In this document: in pieces, positions 9,103 through 18,234 of the stretch
Layout of the letters: each line of letters starts with the position of its first letter
Position numbering within the stretch: the stretch's first letter is position 1
Assembly: GCF_028595265.1 (NCBI RefSeq)
Contig: NZ_JAQQXP010000003.1
Span: forward strand, 186,001 to 250,000
DNA: 64,000 nt
Direction: 5' to 3'
Source of the DNA: Alteromonas gilva
GTDB lineage: Bacteria > Pseudomonadota > Gammaproteobacteria > Enterobacterales > Alteromonadaceae
Notes under the pieces: model-generated
What the model was told of the DNA's origin: nothing
The model's input: only the letters and a program-made list of their open reading frames with translations
The model's database searches: none
Position numbers and translations under genes: made by a program

Positions 9103-10455
9103 TTAGTGTTTGACCCTTCGAGAGCTTTTTATCAGCCAAAGACCCCAGCTAAAACATATAGCGACCGTTACCAAGGTCCAAGAAGCTAAAAATATCTGTA
9201 CCGACATGTAGATATTAGGGAAATGTCTTACCCCCTCAATCTCGGGACCTAACATTTGAATACGAATGACAGCCATAATTAAGGTTAAACACACCACGAT
9301 AAGCGAGGTATATACCGATACTGCCATGCGACGGGCACCAGCAGGTGAAGATTTTGCCGCATTACGTTTTACATACATCCACGTACCACTCAAAGACAAA
9401 AAACTCATGACAAGACCAAAGATCACCCAGAGCATTTTTGTGATCCAACCGCCAAAATTACCAAAGTGTATGGGATCTGCCATATTCGACCAATACCAAT
9501 ATGCTGGTAAGTCTGAGGCTTTTTGAGCGTAAGCTACATCACTCGTTGTGGGGTCCACATATATTTTATTACTGCGGTCTCTGACTAATACACTATCAGT
9601 TTGGCCAGTAATATAGGTATAACCACCACGATTAGGGGTAATGTTGCGAACGTCTAAATCAGGCATTGCACGTAGAGCTGATGAAACTAATGTTTCAAGC
9701 GGCAACTCAACTCCCTTTTGTGGAGGTGGCAGACGAATAGACGCCGTCTTAATGCTATCAGTATAAGAAAACGTCCCGTCTAGCATATCCAAACGTGATT
9801 GCTCAAATAGATACCACAGTCCTGTTAGCCCCATGATGACAACAAACCAGAGTGCCCAAAGTCCAGATAATCGATGGATACTACTCCATAGGGCCCGGGG
9901 TTCTTTGCCTTTTGGTTTTTCCCAAAAGCGTCGCCACCAGCGTTTATAAAACATTAGTCCGGATATAAGCGATGCCAGTAGTGTGACCGAAAATAGACAG
10001 ACAACATATTTTCCGATCCCATAGAATCCAAACAACGACATGTGAAAATCACGGAAAAAACGTGACACAGTTAGGAAGGATAATGTATCGATAATCTCTG
10101 CCGTAGCGGGATCAACCAAGACATGTTGTATGGCTTTTTGCTCAGTAATTATAGTCACAGTTAATGGGTGATATTCACTGGCTAATTTATCGATACTCAG
10201 GATCTTGGCCTGTGGCATTGCCACTTGAGTGACTTTATAAGCGGCTAACATATCGTCGCTTGTGGCCTGATGCTTAGCGACTCGCATGGCTGGATTTAAT
10301 AACCAATCAAGCTCCATTGAAACCGTCGCAAACGTGCCGCTCCAACAAATCACAAACAGCAGCATTCCTGTGGTCACTCCCACAAAACTGTGCCAATCTA
10401 ACCAACGCTTTTTGGTAGGAAGTCGGATCTTTTTGGCTAGTGAAGATAGAGACAT
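9103..10455 (-). CDS. PepSY-associated transmembrane protein, probable ferric-siderophore reductase
   Basis: 450 residues with about five membrane segments: one near residue 30, paired segments around 145-165 and 195-215, and others near 340 and 380-435. The wording fits the PepSY_TM family: the W-H/RxW start (RWLDWHSFVG), FFRDFHMSLFG, RLSGLWALWFVVIMGLTG and DPIHFGNFGG. The His residues beside the helices are suited to heme or electron transfer. Family members next to TonB receptors are thought to reduce imported ferric siderophores. It starts 9 bases after the receptor stop, so the two form an operon read leftward, under the Fur-like box at 12858. Confidence 0.85.
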   Translation of the reverse strand: MSLSSLAKKIRLPTKKRWLDWHSFVGVTTGMLLFVICWSGTFATVSMELDWLLNPAMRVAKHQATSDDMLAAYKVTQVAMPQAKILSIDKLASEYHPLTVTIITEQKAIQHVLVDPATAEIIDTLSFLTVSRFFRDFHMSLFGFYGIGKYVVCLFSVTLLASLISGLMFYKRWWRRFWEKPKGKEPRALWSSIHRLSGLWALWFVVIMGLTGLWYLFEQSRLDMLDGTFSYTDSIKTASIRLPPPQKGVELPLETLVSSALRAMPDLDVRNITPNRGGYTYITGQTDSVLVRDRSNKIYVDPTTSDVAYAQKASDLPAYWYWSNMADPIHFGNFGGWITKMLWVIFGLVMSFLSLSGTWMYVKRNAAKSSPAGARRMAVSVYTSLIVVCLTLIMAVIRIQMLGPEIEGVRHFPNIYMSVQIFLASWTLVTVAICFSWGLWLIKSSRRVKH

Positions 10456-10464
10456 TTTTGCTGG

Positions 10465-12711
10465 TTAGAATGTTGCTGAGACAGAAGCATAAAGACTTCT
10501 TGGTGCGCCGATACTCACCCGCAAATCTCCTCCGCTAGCCGAATAGTAGGTTTTATCCAATATATTTTTAGCCGAAAGTTGCAAACGAACGTTACCGCCA
10601 TCTTCGCTTAACGGCGAAAGGGTATACCATATTGATGCGTCAACAGTGGTATAACTGCCAAGCTCCCAACTATTGGCATCATCACCATAGCGATTGCCCA
10701 TATAAAATACACCAATACCGCTACCTAACCCTTGCCACTTACCTTGATGAAACTCATAACTTGTCCATACGCTGCCATTATGTTTGGCCACATTTTTAGG
10801 AGTATTACCCACATTAGCTTCACTGAGAATTTCTGCATCGGTATAAGCGTAACCAGCCATGACGGTCCAACCGGGTATGGGCTGCCCATTAACCTGTAAT
10901 TCAAGTCCTTTGGACTGCTGTCCTTTAATTAATTCATAACTATCGTTGACTGATGAGAGCACATTTTCTTTTTCAATTTTGTAAACCGATACGCTAGAGT
11001 TTAACTTGCCGTCGAAAAACTGACCCTTGGTACCCAATTCATACTGTTTAGAATTCTCTGGATCAAACAACTCTGTTTCTGAACTACTGCCGCTGTTATC
11101 AAGTTTAAATACCGTATTAGGGGTGAATGCTTCTGAGTAACTGGCAAATGTGGATATATTGTCGGCAATGCGATAATTTACCGCAACTTGTGGCGAAAAT
11201 GCATGGACTTCATTTGCGGGTCCATCTCTATCCACATCTGAGTAATCTAAACGGCCACCGACCAGTAAGCTCACAGCTGAGCTTAATTCCATATAGTCAT
11301 TAACAAAAAAACCATGATCTTCTGTGGCCGCATGAATTTTACTTGCTCCCTCGGTAGACAATGTCTCGGGCAAAAAGTCATAAACAGGATTTTCAACATT
11401 AAACAAGGGGCCTCCGCCGCCCAAGGATACTGGTACACCATTGGTTATCGGCGTGGCAATAAAATATCGGCTGCTATCATAACGACGACGATCAGCACCG
11501 ATGGCAATACGATGATTAATACTACCTGTGTTTATTTCACCACTTAGTAAGGTATTGAGATAAGATACGAGGGTTTTAAAATCTCGGCTGCCATCAGTGC
11601 GGCGAACCATAAAGACTTGGTCGTCATCCTTATCATATATCGCTTTTGGCGTTGGTGTAGCAGTAAAATACCCATCTACTATTGGTGCATCGGCAGCTAA
11701 AATAACCACCGCCCCCGGTCTTGCTTGTAGATCATCAGAAGTCGAATTTTCCCACGCGGCACCCACTTTCAAGCGCCATCCGTTATCAAACATATGCTCT
11801 ATATTGGCCGTACTAAACTCAAATTGTGTATCAATTTCTTCAAACTCTTCACCGAAACGCCGGGAAATAGGAATATCCTTGAGATTATTGATTATTTCTC
11901 TGCCATTAGCCGTAGGGACGGTAATCGTGCCACGGTCGAAGGAGCGAAATTCATCGCGATACTCATACGATAAGTTAACACGGGTGCTGGGGGCGATATC
12001 GACTCTTCCGCTCAACGCTATTGCATCACGTTTAATATCAAAAAAATCTCGAAATGAGCCTGCATCTTGATGTGAAAAGTTAGCTCTCAATGACGCGTTA
12101 TCTGCGACCGGTGTTGAGATATCGCCTTGTACTAAATAGTTATCCCATGAACCTGCTCGCAGCTCTCCGGAAAAGTGACGAGCATCTAATGGTTTTTTGG
12201 TGATGACATCAACTAAACCGCCTGGCTCTACTTGTCCATAGGTAATAGAAGCGGGGCCTTTTATCACTCTTATACTGTCTAAATTCGAGGTATTAACGCG
12301 AAAGTTTGATTCCACCCGTAAACCATCTCGGTAAATGGTATTACGCCTAAAACCCCGAATAAGATAATCGTTGTTACTGCCACCAAAACCATCGGATAAA
12401 CTCACCCCAGGCACATTACGTAAGGCTTCTTCTAGTTCTGTTACCTTTTGATCTAACAATAGCTGTTCAGGGATCACATCAACAATGCGCGGTAATTCTA
12501 AAAATTCTAGCGGAAGCCCCATCAGTGCATCGCCACTGTTCGTTTGATAGCGATGTGGGCTTGTTCCGACTACTGCAATGCGCTCAACTTCAGCCTTTGA
12601 TTCATTTGATATTGATTGCGATATTGCTAGGTGAGAAAAACTCAAAATAGGCATTGCAAGCAATAATTGAGGAAATTTCAATTTAAATGGGACTACAGGG
12701 CAAAACAGCAT
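10465..12711 (-). CDS. TonB-dependent siderophore receptor, FhuA/FpvA type
   Basis: Outer-membrane gated barrel that imports ferric siderophores with energy from TonB. The 748 residues show a signal peptide (about 1-31), a TonB-box-like ERIAVVGT near residue 45, a plug domain with EALRNVPGVSLSDGFGG, YLIRGFRR and RVIKGPASITYGQVEPGG, then a 22-strand-type barrel ending in ASVSATF with terminal Phe. The start ATG at 12711 follows a good ribosome site (TGGAG, 7 bases away). A Fur-like box lies about 150 bases upstream. The pair with the PepSY protein is typical of xenosiderophore uptake carried on islands. The substrate cannot be told. Confidence 0.92.
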   Translation of the reverse strand: MLFCPVVPFKLKFPQLLLAMPILSFSHLAISQSISNESKAEVERIAVVGTSPHRYQTNSGDALMGLPLEFLELPRIVDVIPEQLLLDQKVTELEEALRNVPGVSLSDGFGGSNNDYLIRGFRRNTIYRDGLRVESNFRVNTSNLDSIRVIKGPASITYGQVEPGGLVDVITKKPLDARHFSGELRAGSWDNYLVQGDISTPVADNASLRANFSHQDAGSFRDFFDIKRDAIALSGRVDIAPSTRVNLSYEYRDEFRSFDRGTITVPTANGREIINNLKDIPISRRFGEEFEEIDTQFEFSTANIEHMFDNGWRLKVGAAWENSTSDDLQARPGAVVILAADAPIVDGYFTATPTPKAIYDKDDDQVFMVRRTDGSRDFKTLVSYLNTLLSGEINTGSINHRIAIGADRRRYDSSRYFIATPITNGVPVSLGGGGPLFNVENPVYDFLPETLSTEGASKIHAATEDHGFFVNDYMELSSAVSLLVGGRLDYSDVDRDGPANEVHAFSPQVAVNYRIADNISTFASYSEAFTPNTVFKLDNSGSSSETELFDPENSKQYELGTKGQFFDGKLNSSVSVYKIEKENVLSSVNDSYELIKGQQSKGLELQVNGQPIPGWTVMAGYAYTDAEILSEANVGNTPKNVAKHNGSVWTSYEFHQGKWQGLGSGIGVFYMGNRYGDDANSWELGSYTTVDASIWYTLSPLSEDGGNVRLQLSAKNILDKTYYSASGGDLRVSIGAPRSLYASVSATF

Positions 12712-12857
12712 TTACAACTCCAGAGATAATTAGCCAGTAAGAGTTAGGTATAAGCAATATGAAGGGCGTGTAATGAAGAACAGCACTGCGAGAGCTAAAT
12801 ACAGATGTAAGATTTATTGATATAGATAATAACCTATGGTTTTACGCAAATGCAAAT

Positions 12858-12876
12858 AGAAATGATTATCAATTGC
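12858..12876 (-). promoter_or_regulatory. Fur box upstream of the siderophore receptor
   Basis: On the minus strand GCAATTGATAATCATTTCT matches the 19-bp Fur consensus at 13 positions, with the central TGATAATCATT intact. Its position ahead of an iron receptor makes iron repression of the operon very likely. Confidence 0.75.
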
Positions 12877-12921
12877 AAAATAAATTCATAGCTTCACGTA
12901 GTTTTTGATCTCAGATGTAAT

Positions 12922-12944
12922 TGTCCACTTCCCCTAAACTGAGA
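12922..12944 (+). repeat. isolated IS3-family-like terminal repeat
   Basis: TGTCCACTTCCCCTAAACTGAGA is the exact reverse complement of 21157-21179, which is the outer end of an IS3-family remnant. Here the end stands alone: the sequence to its right is a DUF6641-like gene fragment, not a transposase. No matching 3-bp duplication is seen at the two outer flanks (AAT versus ACA). Confidence 0.75.
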
Positions 12945-13324
12945 AGCTTATTGAAAAGCTGGAGCAGCAACAAGAACTGGCCACTTGCATGATAGAAAAG
13001 CGACCGTTTGAAGCCTACCGCGAGAAGTTAGTGAAAGACCCCGAAACTGGCGAACGCAAAAAGCAACGCCGCCAGATTAATGTTCGGCCATGGTATTACG
13101 ATAGTGATGGTCACTATTACCAGGAGGTTAAGGTCAACAACAAACCCATCGAATTACAGCAAGGTAAACCCGCTATCGATGTAGGCGATAAAGCCAAACT
13201 GCCCGAAGTTATAGAGACCATCATCAAAGCCACCGAAAAAGGGGAGCTGGATGCGTTTCTGCTATCAAAAGATGCGGGGAAACCATCGGCCAAACCTAAC
13301 TTAACACCAGCGAAAAAGCCGTAA
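12938..13324 (+). pseudogene. DUF6641-like protein, N-terminally truncated
   Basis: The frame is open from 12938 and reads TEKLIEKLEQQQ into the first ATG at 12989, so the family's N-terminal part has been lost at the IS end. The visible part contains the pattern KDPETGERKK...NVRPWYYDSDG...NKPIELQQGKPAIDVG and ends in a helix and a Pro/Lys-rich tail. This agrees with my memory of DUF6641 proteins, which occur on integrative elements of Proteobacteria and have no known function. A start at 12989 would give a 111-residue product, but no ribosome site precedes it. The family call is from memory and moderate. Confidence 0.55.
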
Positions 13325-13465
13325 ATCTAAAGCGACTCTCTTTCACTAAACCACGTATTCCTGCTACGCCATATAAAGCATCGTTTAACCCGTTTCTACT
13401 GCGGTTAAATTAGCATTTACGCGCAGGCGTAGCAGGCTTCATCCCCATTCAAAAAGGCCGTATGC

Positions 13466-13873
13466 ATGCATATTGAATATCAAGATTTAGCGTTACCCGT
13501 ATCAAAACGATTTGTTGATGCCATAACCAAACTCACCGAACACCAACAGGCAGACGATAGCATTACCTTCAACTTTCGCGACCCGAACTACTCAGCAGAA
13601 AACGGTGGTTTTCATGCGGTAGAAATACAGTTGGAGAAACACGGTGTTTCATGGCACTTCTGCTATATCACCGATTTTACATATGTTGGTATTGGTCTTT
13701 TTGCGGAACTTGCCAAAGACCTCGACTTTGATTTTCAGGCCGGTGTATTTCAAAACCTGCATGGCCTGTTTCCGATAGAAGTTGCTCTGGATATATACCA
13801 GATATGGGAAGGAAACTTTCTGCACTACTGGCAAGTGTTAAACGTATATACCATACAAATCGCCAGCGACTAA
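13466..13873 (+). CDS. DUF2787 family protein
   Basis: 135 residues with a start at ATG 13466. Conserved features recalled for DUF2787 are visible: LPVSKRF near the start, TFNFRDPNYSAENGGFHAVEI (about residues 34-54), YITDFTYVGIGLFAELAKDLDFDF, and the tail YQIWEGNFLHYWQVLNVY. The family is common in SXT/R391-like integrative elements and related islands of Vibrio, Shewanella and Alteromonas. Its function is unknown. The gene appears intact and follows the DUF6641-like fragment, consistent with a relic of such an element. Confidence 0.78.
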   Translation: MHIEYQDLALPVSKRFVDAITKLTEHQQADDSITFNFRDPNYSAENGGFHAVEIQLEKHGVSWHFCYITDFTYVGIGLFAELAKDLDFDFQAGVFQNLHGLFPIEVALDIYQIWEGNFLHYWQVLNVYTIQIASD

Positions 13874-13938
13874 ACCTGCCAAATTAAAAACTGTAAAGCG
13901 TATTTAAGAATTCACGCTACTACTTACAGGAGATTAAA

Positions 13939-14261
13939 ATGGCCAGAGACTTCAGTACTATTAATTCAGCAGGCAATTCCAGACGAGCGGCCTATGTCGT
14001 ATTTGAAGGCCGCAAGCCAGGAATATATGCAACTTGGGAGGAAACTAAAGAGCAGGTACATCGATTTTCGGGGCAAAGCTATAAAGGTTTTGACAGCTAG
14101 AAGAGGCGCGCGAAGCGTTTGATAACTATCGAAACGGCAAAGGCGTTTGCCCACATACGAGAACCACTTCAAAGGATAATCAACCTAAATGCAGAACGGT
14201 AAAAAGGCGGCAAGCTTCGAAAATGGAAGACCTTCCGCCTTGGAATTTTGATTTTGATTAA
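13939..14261 (+). pseudogene. viroplasmin/RNase H1 N-domain protein, frameshifted
   Basis: ATG 13939 follows a strong ribosome site (CAGGAGATTAAA). The first 53 codons read AAYVVFEGRKPGIYATWEET...FSGQSYKGFDS, the small RNA/DNA-hybrid binding fold found at the start of RNase HI and in caulimovirus viroplasmin. A TAG at 14098 ends this frame, but the next frame continues at once with LEEAREAFDNYRNGKG and runs to TAA at 14259, ending MEDLPPWNFDFD. A single-base loss near 14094-14097 explains this. The repaired protein would be about 107 residues. The IS256 target duplication begins 3 bases after the repaired stop. Confidence 0.72.
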
Positions 14262-14263
14262 GC

Positions 14264-14271
14264 CGTCGCAA
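14264..14271. repeat. left copy of the 8-bp target duplication of the IS256-family element
   Basis: CGTCGCAA here and at 15602-15609 flank the element exactly, showing a simple transposition with no later rearrangement at the ends. Confidence 0.9.
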
Positions 14272-15601
14272 GAGACTGTAACTAATTTTGTGTAACTGCC
14301 TATCACAACATACTCTATTAAGAGTTAAGGATAGGCAGATGAACATGAATAAGAAAGAGCTTGAAGCTTTCGCTAAAGAAGCAGCCAAAGGGATTAAAAC
14401 ACCTGAGGACTTGAACGAGTTTAGCCAGATGTTGAAGAAAATCACTGTTGAAGCGGCATTGAACGCTGAAATGGAAGAACATCTTGGCTATGAGAAACAC
14501 CAACAGTCCGCGTCGACCAATACCCGCAACGGCAAGAGCAGTAAACGGGTCAAAACCGAAGACGGCGAGTTTAAACTCGATACGCCTCGCGACCGTGAAG
14601 GCTCCTTTGAACCGAAACTGGTCAAAAAGCACCAAACCCGTTTCACCTCCATGGACGATAAAATCCTCTGGCTGTATTCACAGGGCATGAGCACCCGTGA
14701 CATCGTCAATGCCTTTGAGGAGTGGTATGGCGCTGAGATATCGCCCACGCTCGTTTCTCGTGTCACTAATGCCGTTATTGAGCAGGTGATTGAATGACAA
14801 TCTCGCCCTTTAGATGCTGTCTACCCAATTATTTACCTGGACTGCATCGTAGTGAAGATTCGCCAGGATAAACGGGTCATCAATAAGTCCATCTTCCTGG
14901 CTCTGGGTATCAACACCGAAGGTCACAAAGAACTGATGGGTATGTGGATTGCTGAGACTGAAGGCGCTAAGTTCTGGTTGAGCGTGCTGACTGAGCTTCA
15001 GCAGCGTGGCGTCGAAGACATTCTCATTGCTTGTGTGGATGGCCTGAAGGGCTTTTCCGATGCTATCAACACCGTTTTCCCTCAGACACACATTCAGCTG
15101 TGTATCGTGCACATGGTAAGCAATTCATTGAAGTTCGTATCGTGGAAGGACTACAAGGCTGTCACGACGGATTTAAAGCGGGTTTACCGCTCAGCGACTG
15201 AAGATGAAGCCTTGCTTGAACTGGAACGCTTCAGTGAAATCTGGGATGGCCAGTACCCACAAATCTCAAAATCATGGCGTAACCACTGACACAATCTCAA
15301 TACTGACCACGTCATATGTTGTTCAGTTACCCTGAGGATATCCGTAAAGCAATTAACACCACCAACGCCATTGAGTCGCTCAACAGTGTTATTAGAAAGG
15401 CTATCAAAAAGCGGAAAATCTTCCCCAGCGATGATGCAGCAAGAAAAATGGTTTACTTGGCGATTCAAGATGCCAGCAAAAAATGGACAATGCCCATTCA
15501 AAACTGGCGTCAGGCTATGAGTCGTTTTATTATCGAGTTCGAGGAACGCCTCGAAGGACACATTAACTAAATGGCAGTTACACAGAATCTGTTACAGGCT
15601 C
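14272..15601 (+). mobile_element. IS256-family insertion sequence, 1330 bp
   Basis: The ends GAGACTGTAACTAATTTTGT and (reverse complement of the right end) GAGCCTGTAACAGATTCTGT are imperfect inverted repeats of about 30 bp sharing GTGTAACTGCC at the inner side. An 8-bp duplication CGTCGCAA flanks both sides, the length usual for the family. The single transposase gene inside is broken, so the copy is not self-mobile. Confidence 0.92.
14339..15570 (+). pseudogene. IS256-family transposase, broken by two UGA codons and a frameshift
   Basis: Starts at ATG 14339 (MNMNKKELEAF). Family landmarks: AEMEEHLGYEKHQ, ILWLYSQGMSTRDI, YLDCIVVKIRQDKRV (first catalytic Asp), CVDGLKGFSDAI (second Asp) and TTNAIESLNSVIRKA (the Glu). 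The frame is closed by TGA at 14795 and again at 15287, both at positions where the family has Trp, so each is a TGG to TGA change. After the second stop the frame must also shift between about 15290 and 15316 to reach MLFSYPEDIRK. The reading frame is otherwise well kept, so decay is recent. Confidence 0.9.
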
Positions 15602-15775
15602 CGTCGCAATTTTGGGGCGATATAAAATAATCTGCGTCCCTTTGCCTTTCCGCTTCATCGTTTTAAATATGAAGATAAATTCGAAATAATATCGGTAACA
15701 TTCGCAGCTCCATAGGCTCTGCAGTCAAAGTCAGGTTTGGCAAACTTAAGAACGCTATTCGCTGGACACTTTCAC
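15602..15775. other. short island remnant between the IS256 and IS66 elements
   Basis: 174 bases beginning with the right copy of the 8-bp target duplication (15602-15609). No gene or repeat was recognised in the rest. Confidence 0.5.
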
Positions 15776-17296
15776 GTAACCGTTCACCAGGGCCCTATTG
15801 ACATCTAAAATATTTATTTTCAATGATCTTTGGGATCCTGTTGATTGATCCCGCCAGTCTGTCAGAGTGGACTCATGCCACCTAAAAAGCAGCCAACAAA
15901 GCCACCCGTCGCCACTAATCTCGATGATGCCAATGAGCTCATTGGTGCATTGTGGGACAGGCTCAACGACCTCGAAGACCGACTGAATCAGAACAGTCGC
16001 AATTCATCGCGCCCGCCATCTTCAAATGGACCGGGTGTGTCATCGTCTTCTCCGGCTAAAAAACCGACGGGTCGCAAGCGCGGTGCGCAATCCGGTCATA
16101 AAGGGAGTAAGCGGATGCTGGCCGATAGCGTTGATGAAACCTTGGTCTACTATCCCGATGATACCTGTGCCTGTGGCGTTGCCATTGCAATCAGTACTTC
16201 ACCATATCGCCGTCATCAGGTGTTCGATATTCCCAGCCAGGCATTCTCTGTGGTTGAGCATCAGTTGCATCAGGGCCAGTGTTGTCAGTGCAGTAAAACG
16301 GTAAAAGCCACACTACCCGACAACGTGAATCAAGGGCAGATGGGCAATAACCTGCTAGCGTATGTGGCGATGCAGTCTGGTCAGTTTCACCAGAGTATCA
16401 GTAAAATCCAGCAACAACTGGAACAGAACTTCGGTTTATCGTTCAGTCGCGGTGCTATCTCTGAAGCACAAGGTCGCGTCAGTGCGGTGCTGACGCCTGC
16501 CTATCAGGATATCAAAGAGACTATGCATAATGAGGCGGTGGTTCATTGTGATGAAACCCGTCATCAGCGCGGCAACGAAAACCGCTGGATATGGCAGGTT
16601 TGCACACCGGAGTTATCGTGCTTCATGACACACTTCTCACGCGGCGCATCGGCAGCGAAGAAATTACTGGGCGATAATCCAGAAAACATTGTTGTTACTG
16701 ACCAGTATGCCGGTTACCACTGCATTGACACTGACCACCGTCAATTATGTTGGGCGCATATCTTCCGAAACATGAATGCGTTGGCGGAAAGCTGGGGCAC
16801 GAATAAAATCTACGGTATGAAATTGGTCAGGCACATTCGCATACTGTTCCGCCTGCAACACCGGTTTGAAAAACACACCCTGAGTGAAAAGGCATACAGG
16901 GAGCGGATGAAAAAAACTACGCATCGCCTGGCGACAGCAACTTGAACTGGCATCAAGACGCTGTGTTACCCCACGCTATCAGAACCGGTGTAAGCTACTG
17001 CTTAAACACGATGACATGTGTTGGGTGTTTCTCAAACATAATGGTGTACCACTAACCAATAATGAAGCAGAACGCTCATTACGTAGCTATGTACTGTGGC
17101 GCAAAGGCAGTTATGGTGTGTGGTCACATCGGGGCGAACTGTTCAGGCAGCGCATCCTGACCATTCTGCCGGAAACAAAAGCTGAATCCTCTGAAATGGA
17201 TCCGAGCCATTCTCGGAGCGACGCTGCACAAAACTACCTATCCACTGCTCAACGACTTTAAAGCTGCCTGTCAATAGGGCGCTGGTGAACGGTTAC
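15776..17296 (+). mobile_element. IS66-family insertion sequence, 1521 bp, transposase-only type
   Basis: Terminal inverted repeats begin GTAACCGTTCACCAG and end in CCCTATTGACA. Over 28 bases they differ at one position. Only the large transposase is present, with no tnpA/tnpB, as in the short subgroup of IS66. The flanks (ACTTTCAC left, AGCAAATG right) do not form an 8-bp duplication, so one flank was lost or the copy recombined. The right end sits 6 bases from the second tRNA-Leu relic. Confidence 0.88.
15875..17277 (+). pseudogene. IS66-family transposase (TnpC), two frameshifts
   Basis: Start at ATG 15875 (MPPKKQ). A leucine-zipper-like start and RNSSRPPSSNGPG are followed by a zinc-finger-like Cys cluster (CACG...CCQC), VVHCDETRHQRG with the first catalytic Asp, VVTDQYAGYHC with the second, and NNEAERSLR with the Glu. 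The first frame ends at 16943-16945. A run of seven A at 16910-16916 explains the switch: six A would keep the frame (MKKLRIAWRQQLE). A second shift near 17165-17175 is needed to reach the true end LNDFKAACQ at TAG 17275. The Glu lies after the first shift, so the first product alone is inactive. Confidence 0.88.
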
Positions 17297-17372
17297 AGCA
17301 AATGGTACCAGAGGCCGGACTTGACTGCGCCGGTCACCGGACGGGACGCCCGCGAAGGCAACGGATTTTGAA
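17297..17372 (-). repeat. tRNA-Leu 3'-half relic (attachment-site copy 2)
   Basis: Covers the tRNA CCA end (17303) to the anticodon loop (17372) and is almost identical to the relic at 8743-8812, including the same 15-base T-arm insertion; one base differs (GGGACG versus GGCACG). The terminator copy seen at the first relic is absent because the IS66 end begins at 17296. It marks the inner border between the two island halves. Confidence 0.85.
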
Positions 17373-17428
17373 AAGTTCGTTCTTAATAAATTCTTTTTAA
17401 TTCAGCGGATTGATTGGTTTTTGAGAGA

Positions 17429-17446
17429 CTTTGCAAATTCTTTGCA
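17429..17446. repeat. paired TTTGCA repeat beside relic 2
   Basis: CTTTGCAAATTCTTTGCA, identical to 8870-8887, lies 126 bases from the tRNA CCA end here and 127 bases in the first copy, although the sequence between differs. This conservation suggests a recombinase arm site. Confidence 0.5.
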
Positions 17447-17450
17447 CGGT

Positions 17451-18173
17451 TCAATTTCTACTTTTGATATATGCCAATATTTCGTGAGATACCGCTTCCT
17501 TTTGAGCTCCCCGCAACATTTCATGTTCGGACGCAAAAAAATAAACTAGCTTTTTATCACTTGATGATGAATTAATATTGTCTAATATATACTCACCACT
17601 GACATTGGGTACTACTCTGTCAGCTTTGCTTTGTATCACGAGTATCGGTGAACTTACTTGATTGAGCACTTTGTAAGTTTCTTTTATCAAACTAAAAAAA
17701 GTAACTATAGACTCCACGGGAACCCATTTATAATTTTTATTTGAGTCCAAAATATTCTGCTTAAGAGTCCATGTTTTATAGAAAAGAGAGAGTGGTGTTG
17801 TAATGAAATGTAGTTTGTTCCTTGGAGCTAAAGGATTTTTTAAAATCAAGGCCGGTGCAACTAAAACCAGACTATCGATGGTTGATTTATTGTCGACTTG
17901 AAGGTTTATTGCAATTAGGGCTCCCATACTGTGGCCGACAATTATAGCTTTGTCACATCTATCGAGTAATTTTTTAAGAGACTTTGAGCAGTGCTCAATC
18001 CAGTCTTTCCAAGATTTACCTATTAGAGCAGATGGGCATTCCTCAGAATGGCCTGGCAATACAGGCATTTCATAAGGAAGCCTTTCATTATCAAAATAGT
18101 GTGCTAGAGTTTCAACACAGCTAATGTGAGCAGTAAAACCATGTATAACTAAAACACCTAGTCTACTTTTCAC
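17451..18173 (-). CDS. alpha/beta hydrolase, probable carboxylesterase or lysophospholipase
   Basis: 240 residues with the full catalytic set: oxyanion HGFTA (11-15), nucleophile elbow GHSMG (Ser82), Asp185 in KADRVVP and His217 in SEHEML. The lid region (about 110-165) is short and hydrophobic. The pattern matches the Est30/monoacylglycerol lipase group, which hydrolyses fatty esters or monoacylglycerol. No signal peptide is seen, so it is cytoplasmic. It is the last leftward gene of the lipid-enzyme cassette, separated from the phospholipase C gene by the small rightward gene at 18235. Codon use is AT-rich compared with the chromosome around the island. Confidence 0.85.
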   Translation of the reverse strand: MKSRLGVLVIHGFTAHISCVETLAHYFDNERLPYEMPVLPGHSEECPSALIGKSWKDWIEHCSKSLKKLLDRCDKAIIVGHSMGALIAINLQVDNKSTIDSLVLVAPALILKNPLAPRNKLHFITTPLSLFYKTWTLKQNILDSNKNYKWVPVESIVTFFSLIKETYKVLNQVSSPILVIQSKADRVVPNVSGEYILDNINSSSSDKKLVYFFASEHEMLRGAQKEAVSHEILAYIKSRN

Positions 18174-18234
18174 AATAGCTCCTCTATAAATTGCTCAGCT
18201 TTTATTATACATCTGTTTTCTGAGGTAACAAGAA

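Noticed and set aside
15776..17296. Target duplication for the IS66 element
   Set aside because: The 8 bases on each side (ACTTTCAC and AGCAAATG) do not match.
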